From NCBI RefSeq assembly GCF_008831285.2, contig NC_045149.1:5323500-5387499 (forward strand): a stretch of 64,000 nucleotides of DNA, given 5' to 3'. Position numbers and translations under genes: made by a program. This DNA is from Nymphaea colorata (taxonomy: Eukaryota; Streptophyta; Magnoliopsida; Nymphaeales; Nymphaeaceae). Below, piece by piece: positions 58,501 to 64,000 of this stretch; position 1 is the first letter of the stretch; each line of letters opens with the position of its first letter. The notes beneath the pieces are model-generated. The model was not told where the DNA came from and searched no databases. It saw only the letters and a program-made list of their open reading frames with translations.

Positions 58501-59166
58501 AAGTTGATTTATCTTACCCTCACTCGACCAGATATCACCTTTGCTGTGAATATACTGAGTCAATTCATGCATGCCCCGACTGATGCACACTTGAAGGCTG
58601 TGGACAGAATATTGTGCTATTTGAAGAGGAATCCTGGCAAGGGGCTCCTATATGTGAAACAAGAGCCTGTTGAGATCGAAGGGTATTCCGATGCTGACTG
58701 GGCAGGTTGTGCTAATACTAGAAGGTCTATCTCAGGATACTGTGTTTACTAGGGAGGAAACCTTGTTATCTGGAGAAGCAAGAGGCAAGATGTGTGTTCT
58801 CGATCTTGTGCAAAGCCTGAGTATAGAGCTATTGCTATAGGAGTGTTAGAGTTACTATGGCTGAAAATATTGCTAGCTGATATCGGGATAGAGATTGGAG
58901 GACCCATAAAGATGTACTGTGACAACAAGTCTGCAATCAACCTAGCAAATAACTTTGTACTACGTGACAGAACAAAGCATGTTGAGATTGATCGCCACTT
59001 TATCTGCGAGAGGATTGATGCTAAAGAGTTAATCCTACCTTACATGAAGTCGGAAAACCAAACCACTGATGTTCTGACTAAAGCTCTATCTTCAACTTTT
59101 TTTGAGAGAAATGTATCCAAGTTGGACATGTTTGATATGCATGCCCAACTTGAGGGGGAGTGTTGA
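55564..59166 (+). pseudogene. gag-pol of copia J, broken and deleted
   Basis: Gag 55564-56130 (MAASSSSTINTDQTEIEAYR, then RGRIAYVNGS) has stops near 55816 and 56017. The zinc knuckle and protease are missing; the frame jumps near 56130 to pre-integrase ([44 protein letters not shown]). Integrase 56470-56900 has a stop at about 56725 and another near 56860. Reverse transcriptase 57570-58750 has a stop where Trp is expected (about 57759) and a frameshift near 57955. [14 protein letters not shown] is at about 58190-58235. RNase H 58660-59166 has one stop near 58750 and ends LEGEC-stop across the LTR boundary. Confidence 0.92.
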
Positions 59167-59414
59167 AGCATGTAAAGATGGGTCTTGAGACTGGGTCTGG
59201 GTCCAGACCCGATCCAGCTTGTAGCCCTTGTTGGGCCTTACTTAAAGACTTGTAACCCTAATTTCTGGAGCTAATGAAGTTTTAAGAGAGAGAGTGTCTG
59301 GCGGCTAGTGAGCAACAGACCTCCTCACCCATGGTTTCTTCTCCCTCTAGTTGAAGGTTTTCCACGTTACATCCTTGTTCGATCTTTATTTCTCGTGTTT
59401 CTACTGTTTCAACA
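59161..59414 (+). repeat. 3' LTR of copia J
   Basis: 254 bp, TG...CA. Its sense 5' part has the inverted repeat GGGTCTGG GT CCAGACCC (about 59195-59212). Confidence 0.94.
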
Positions 59415-62400
59415 GATATCAACCATGCTCAGTTGTCACAACATCTAGAGAAATCACCAATTGGAAGAGCCTTCGTAAACATATCTGCTGTCTGATCTTC
59501 AGAAGCTACATGATCCGTAAACACCACACCTTCTTTTATAAGATTCCGAACATAATGACAATCCACCTCTATGTGCTTAGTTCTTTCATGAAATACTGGG
59601 TTGTTTGCAATATAAGTAGCAGCCTTGTTATCGCAGTACATTTTCATATGAGGACATGAATATTGATATTTGTTAACACAAATTTAACCCACGTCATCTC
59701 AGTAGCTGTTTGAGCCATTGCTCTATATTCAGATTCTGCACTGGATTTAGAGACTACATTTTGTTTCTTACTTCTCCATGATATGGATTGCCCCCAGCAA
59801 AGATGCAGAAGCCAGTGGTGGATTTTCTATCATCAACAGACCCTGCATAATCAGCATCACTATAAGCTGCAACTTCTAGAGATTTACCTTTCTTAAAGAA
59901 GAGGCCTCTGCCCAGGGATGACATTAGGTATTTCAACTCCATCAACGCAGCATCCTAGTGGACTCTTCTAGGTTTTTCCATAAACTGACTTAATTTCCCA
60001 ATAGCAAAGCTAATGTCTGGTCTTGTTACAGTAACATAAAGAAGTTTGCCAATGAGAGACCTATAAGATCGTGAATCTACTAGGTCCGATTGATTATCAT
60101 GAAGATGAAAACGTGGATTCATAGGGAGATTAGCTGGCTTGGTCCCTAACATCCCTGTATCCTGGAGTAGGTCAAGGACATACTTCCTCTGCGACAATGT
60201 TATACCTTCTTTGTTCTGCGAAACATCAATCCCAAGAAAATATCGTAAATGACCAAGATCTTTCGTGACAAAATGCTTTTGAAAGAAAGTCTTTGTAGCT
60301 GAGATTTCTTGATCACAATCACCTGTCAAGATAATGTCATCAACATATACTACCATAACAACTATACCTTTGGAGGTCTTCTTGATGAATAGAGAATGAT
60401 CCACATTGTGAAACCACCTCTGATAATTTGTGGAACCACGCCCTGGGACTTTGTTTGAGTCCATAAATCGCCTTCTTCAAACGACACACTTTACTACACT
60501 CCCCCTGTCGCTCAAACCCTGGGGGTTGCTGCATATATACAGTCTCCTCAAGATCACCATAAACAAAGACATTCTTCACATCAAGCTGATACATAGGCCA
60601 ATCAGAGTGTACTGCAACAGAAATAATGAGGCGGATAGTGCCCAACTTAGCCACAGAAGAGAACGTCTCAAAAAAGTCAACGCCGTATGTCTGAGTGTAA
60701 CCCTTAGCCACTAATCGAGCCTTATATCGCTCTACTGACCCATCTGAATGATACTTGACCGTAAATACCCATTTGGAGCCAACAATGTCACAATTTTCAG
60801 GTGGATCAACCAATTCCCAAGTATCACGTTGTACGAGAGCATCCATCTCATCTTGCATAGCTTTCCGCCATTTACAGTCTAGTAATGTCTGTTGATGACC
60901 AGTTGGTACAGTATGGACTGACATAGCCTTAAGAAACTGTTGTAAGTTGTCATCAAGATGGTCAATGGAAACAAAGTGAGAGATAGGATGCATGGTACAC
61001 TGTCTCTTGCCTTTGCGCAAGCCTATAGGCAAGTCTTGTGAAGGATCACCATCAGGTACTACTTCAGTGAAGCTCACATCTTGAGGAGAGTCTGATGGTC
61101 GACCATGAGAGGGATCCTGTCGCAGAGTGTAGACCAATGGAGGGTCCAGGAACCTATTCATAGTCGAAGTAGGAGAAGGAAATGGTGAAGGAAAAGATTG
61201 CAACGGGACCGGAGGAATAGGTAGAGGAATACGACATGGCATCTCGGATGACACTGAAGTAGGACTAAAGTAGGACTGAGACTCGAAAAAAGTGGCATCC
61301 GCACTAACATACTCTTTTTGAGTGACAGGGTCAAAGCACTTGTATCCTTTTTTGTTTCTAAGATAGCCAACGAACACACATTTACTGGCTTGAGCATAAA
61401 GTTTATCACGTTTAGGCCCAAGAATATGAACAAAACAGGTACACCATAAAAATTTTAGATGCAACAAGAAATAAGCTTCGATTGGGATAAACAAGTTTAA
61501 CGGATACTTCGTTCTCAATGGAGGATGAAGGTAAACGATTTGTCAGGTAACAAGCCATGAGTATGGCATCACCCCACAAGTATGCAGGTACATGATTATG
61601 AAGCATTAGGGTACGAGCAACAGTTAGAAGTTGCCTATGTTTTTGTTTGGCAACTCTATTCTGTTGTGAGGTATGAGGGCATGTAAATTGGGGAGAGATA
61701 CCATTTTCAGCATAAAAGGTCATCAAGATAAATGATTTGAATTCGATAGCATTATCAGTGCGAATACACTTAACAACGAAATCAAACTGAGTTTTTATTT
61801 CAATAATCAAGTTTTTTATAATACAAACTGTTTAAGACCTTTCCTTCAAAAGGAATACCCAACTGACTCGAGAGTAACAATCAACAACGACCATAAAATA
61901 CCTAAACTTAGCTCGGCTAGCAACCCTACTAGGCCCCCACACATCAACATGGAGAATATCAAACAACCCTTGACTCGAAGGACTAAGACTCGAAGGAAAA
62001 CTACTACGAGTGTGCTTGCCAAGTTGATAAGTCTCACATTGAAAAATATCTGGGACTGAGACATTAGGCAAGATAGAACGGAGCTTCAGCGCTGAAGGAT
62101 GACCAAGCCTGAGATGCCAGTGGAAGAATGTAGACTCTGATGTAGAGGATGTAACAGCAAGACCCATAGGAGCCGGCATGATGTAAACGCCCCCTTTCTC
62201 ATAGCCGCCACCAATCTACTTCCCAGTTTGTAAGTCTTGAAATGAGCATGAACCAGGGTCAAAAATAATGCTACAGTGTAAATCAGTAATCAACTGTTTG
62301 ACGGAAAGCAAATGAGATGGAAATTCAGGAGCATATAAAACATGTGGAATAGTCATGGACTGAGAAAGCTTCAGATCTCCATAACCCAATATGGGTAACA

Positions 62401-63540
62401 TTCTACCATCTACAATTTTGACGTGACGTGGCTGAGAGAATCTATGTAAAATAGTAAAAGAACCAGGTCTACTGCAAAAATGTCTTGATGCTCCTGAGTC
62501 AATAATCCAAGAGATACCTGATCCAGACGTGGACGTATCCACTGAGAAGGCTCGATCAGTCAAAGCTGTGGAAGCTGAAGCGTGTGAGGCTTTGTGTGCC
62601 AAAAACTGTTCATACTCAGATCTGTCAATGCTAACTGTAACTGTCTCTGATACTCTGCTAGACAACGGGCCATCCACAGTAGGAGTGGCAACCTGTGTAG
62701 AACCCATAGGAGGATGAGTAAGACTCTTGCCCTGTTTGGTAACCATACCTCTCCCCTGTGACATAGAGGATGGACGACCATGTTTATCCCAACAACGATC
62801 CTCCAAGTGTCTCATCTTTCCACAATAGGTGCATTGGAACCTCCCACGACCACCAGTTTCACGACCTATACTTCTTCCTCTTGACACTATAGGCGGTGAC
62901 TGACCACGACCACCCCCCACAACAAGCACAGAAGCTGGCATCACATTAGCTGGTTGGGACAAGCTAATAGCCAGACGACTAAGTCTATTGTATGCATCAG
63001 AGAGATCAGGAATTTCATTTCCAGTGAGCATCTGATCTTTGGCAGCGGCATAATCAGGAGAAAGACCAGCAAGAAACTTTGCAACTATGGTAGGTTCAAA
63101 GTGTGACTTATAATAAGATTTGCATGGAGGGCGCAGGAATTTCAGTCGCTCATACATAGCTTTAACTGTTGCAAAGTACTGTGATAGATCTTGGTTCCCT
63201 GTCGGAGATTGTGCAATTCTTCAACTTGAAGGATTTTACTTACATTTTTATCTTGTGAATATGTCTGCCTAAGGAATTCCCACATCTCCTTAGCAGTAGT
63301 ATAGTAAGTAATGGTAGAGGCAATTTGTGGTTGGACGTTATTCATAATCCAAGACATAACCATGTTGTCGTCCTCTTTCCAGGTCATGTACTTCCCTTAC
63401 TTGTCAATAGGTTCATCTTCTTCAATTATGTGCCTCTTTCGATGTCCTTTAACTGACAACATAAAAGACCTGGACCACAGTTCATAATTGTATCCATCTA
63501 ACTTAACAGTAGATCCATAGGAGAAGGGATTTCCAACTCC
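59415..63540 (-). pseudogene. gag-pol of copia K
   Basis: In sense order: gag (63387-62600; NLRQGTKIYHS, then MYERLKFLRPP), Gly/Arg-rich stretch, zinc knuckle CTYCGKMRHLEDRC (about 62790-62830), protease DSGASRHFC (about 62480-62510), and pre-integrase WHLRLGHPSALKL then CETYQLGKH, where the second Cys of the usual CxxC is Tyr. Integrase: VVDCYSRVSWVFLLKERS, RTDNAIEF, PHTSQQNRVAKQKHR. Reverse transcriptase: SKWVFTVKYHSDGSVERYKA near 60750, YVDDIILTGD near 60320-60350. RNase H: YSDADYAGSVDDRKSTTGFC near 59840, [20 protein letters not shown] near 59600. Several frameshifts and stops separate these blocks. Confidence 0.9.
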
Positions 63541-63554
63541 TTTATGATCATTGC

Positions 63555-63803
63555 TGTTGATAGATTGTGGGTTTCGGGTCCGGATCCATACCCGACCCGC
63601 CTTGTAGCCCGTTTTGGGCTCTACTTAAGTCATGTAACCCTAATCCTTATGAGTTAATGATAATCTTTAGAGAGAGAGAGTCTGGCTGCTAGTGGGCACC
63701 AACTCCTCCTCATTCGTGGTTTTTTCTCCCTCGTGTTGAGGGTTTTCCACGTTACATCGTGATCATTGTTTCTCTTCTTCTTCGTCTTGTTCGTATTTCT
63801 ACA
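63555..63803 (+). repeat. 5' LTR of copia L
   Basis: 249 bp, TG...CA. The shared hairpin is at 63715-63751 (CGTGG...CCCTC-GTGTT-GAGGG...CCACG). Confidence 0.95.
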
Positions 63804-63816
63804 TGGTATCAGAGCC
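63804..63816 (+). promoter_or_regulatory. Primer-binding site of copia L (tRNA-iMet)
   Basis: TGGTATCAGAGCC directly after the LTR. Confidence 0.95.
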
Positions 63817-64000
63817 GTGAAGTTCCGGCGTTTTTGGTTGTCTTTTGCCCGTGTTAGAGGAGAATCGCCCGACACTGTTCATCGTCTCGCCCGTGCCCGA
63901 CGCTCGTGCCCGAGCGTCGTCTGTCACCCCGCCGCCGTCTCCGCCCAGCGCCGCCCTGATCAACGCCGATCAGGATTCCGCCGTCTCCGCCTAGCGACAA

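Larger units (their letters stand above)
54723..59414 (+). mobile_element. Ty1/copia retrotransposon J inserted in K
   Basis: LTRs 54723-54954 (232 bp) and 59161-59414 (254 bp). Target duplication GATAT at 54718-54722 and 59415-59419. Primer-binding site at 54955. Polypurine tract CTTGAGGGGGAG just before 59161. The LTRs differ by about six substitutions plus a 22-bp deletion in the 5' copy, so it is young. It is the same lineage as A (gag start MAASSSS, similar leader), but a different LTR family. Confidence 0.95.
54491..63554 (-). mobile_element. Ty1/copia element K (minus), interrupted by J and cut by L
   Basis: The 3' LTR is proposed as 54491-54695 (right end firm next to the polypurine tract CTACCCCTC; left end inferred from TG). 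Coding starts at 54696, is broken by J with target duplication GATAT, and continues 59415-63554. The gag start and 5' LTR lie beyond L, outside the window. Gag and protease sequences put it near element D. Confidence 0.88.
63555..64000 (+). mobile_element. Copia element L (A family), 5' end, runs off the window
   Basis: 5' LTR 63555-63803, primer-binding site 63804-63816, and a GC-rich leader to the window end. It interrupts gag of K; the left copy of the expected target duplication would be ATTGC (63550-63554). The LTR is the same length as those of A and differs from the left LTR of A at about three bases by eye. The leader matches that of A but has fewer repeat units. Coding lies outside the window. 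Confidence 0.93.

Noticed and set aside
1-64000. CRISPR arrays, bacterial operons, rRNA or organelle inserts
   Set aside because: No regularly spaced short repeats, no ribosome-site-led gene strings and no rRNA-like blocks were seen. All repeated sequence is explained by retroelements, microsatellites or the few duplications listed.

Overview
This is about 64 kb of plant nuclear DNA, almost certainly from a flowering plant. The evidence is one intron-rich, plant-like host gene, MSH4, on the minus strand, buried in LTR retrotransposons of the plant Ty1/copia and Ty3/gypsy types. All primer-binding sites that can be read match plant initiator tRNA-Met or a close variant. Nothing bacterial, organellar or viral in the free-living sense was seen. 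The species cannot be named from the sequence.

Host genes. Sixteen consecutive 3' exons of MSH4, a meiotic MutS homologue, run right to left from 51468 to 27155. They join in frame at canonical GT/AG sites and give the last 562 codons, including the whole ATPase. The N-terminal exons are not in the window, so the intron to the right of 51468 is longer than 12.5 kb. Two other introns are inflated by retroelements (11.1 kb at 35321-46447 and 6.6 kb at 28467-35084). The only other host-derived gene is a broken PPR-protein gene (about 7516-13301), split by a copia element.

Layout. 1-1509: AT-rich, with a 220-bp direct repeat pair. 1510-7041: nearly complete young copia element A (minus). 7516-13301: PPR pseudogene with copia element B (7798-12265, plus) inside it. 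13302-15823: unassigned spacer. 15824-26873: gypsy/chromovirus-like element C with LTRs over 3 kb. 27155-51468: MSH4. Its 6.6-kb intron holds copia element D (29213-34792), which itself carries a miniature TRIM-like element and a solo LTR inside a solo LTR. Its 11.1-kb intron holds a patchwork of copia pieces (I, E, F, G, H). 52000-54177: old copia and gypsy-LTR remnants. 54491-63554: copia element K (minus), interrupted by copia element J (54723-59414, plus) and cut at 63555 by element L, a plus-strand relative of A running off the end.

Most intact insertions show perfect 5-bp target duplications, so the nesting order can be read: K before J and L; D before its TRIM and solo LTRs; the PPR gene before B. 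LTR divergence judged by eye runs from about 1% (A) through about 3% (J) and 7% (D) to more than 10% (C), so several waves are recorded. No element has an intact gag-pol in the window. The most unusual shared signals are structural. Several otherwise different copia LTRs carry the same small hairpin with a CCTC/GAGG inner stem and a five-base loop, and a GGGTC/GACCC inverted repeat near the LTR start. In several families the gag-pol stop codon is formed by the first six bases of the 3' LTR.
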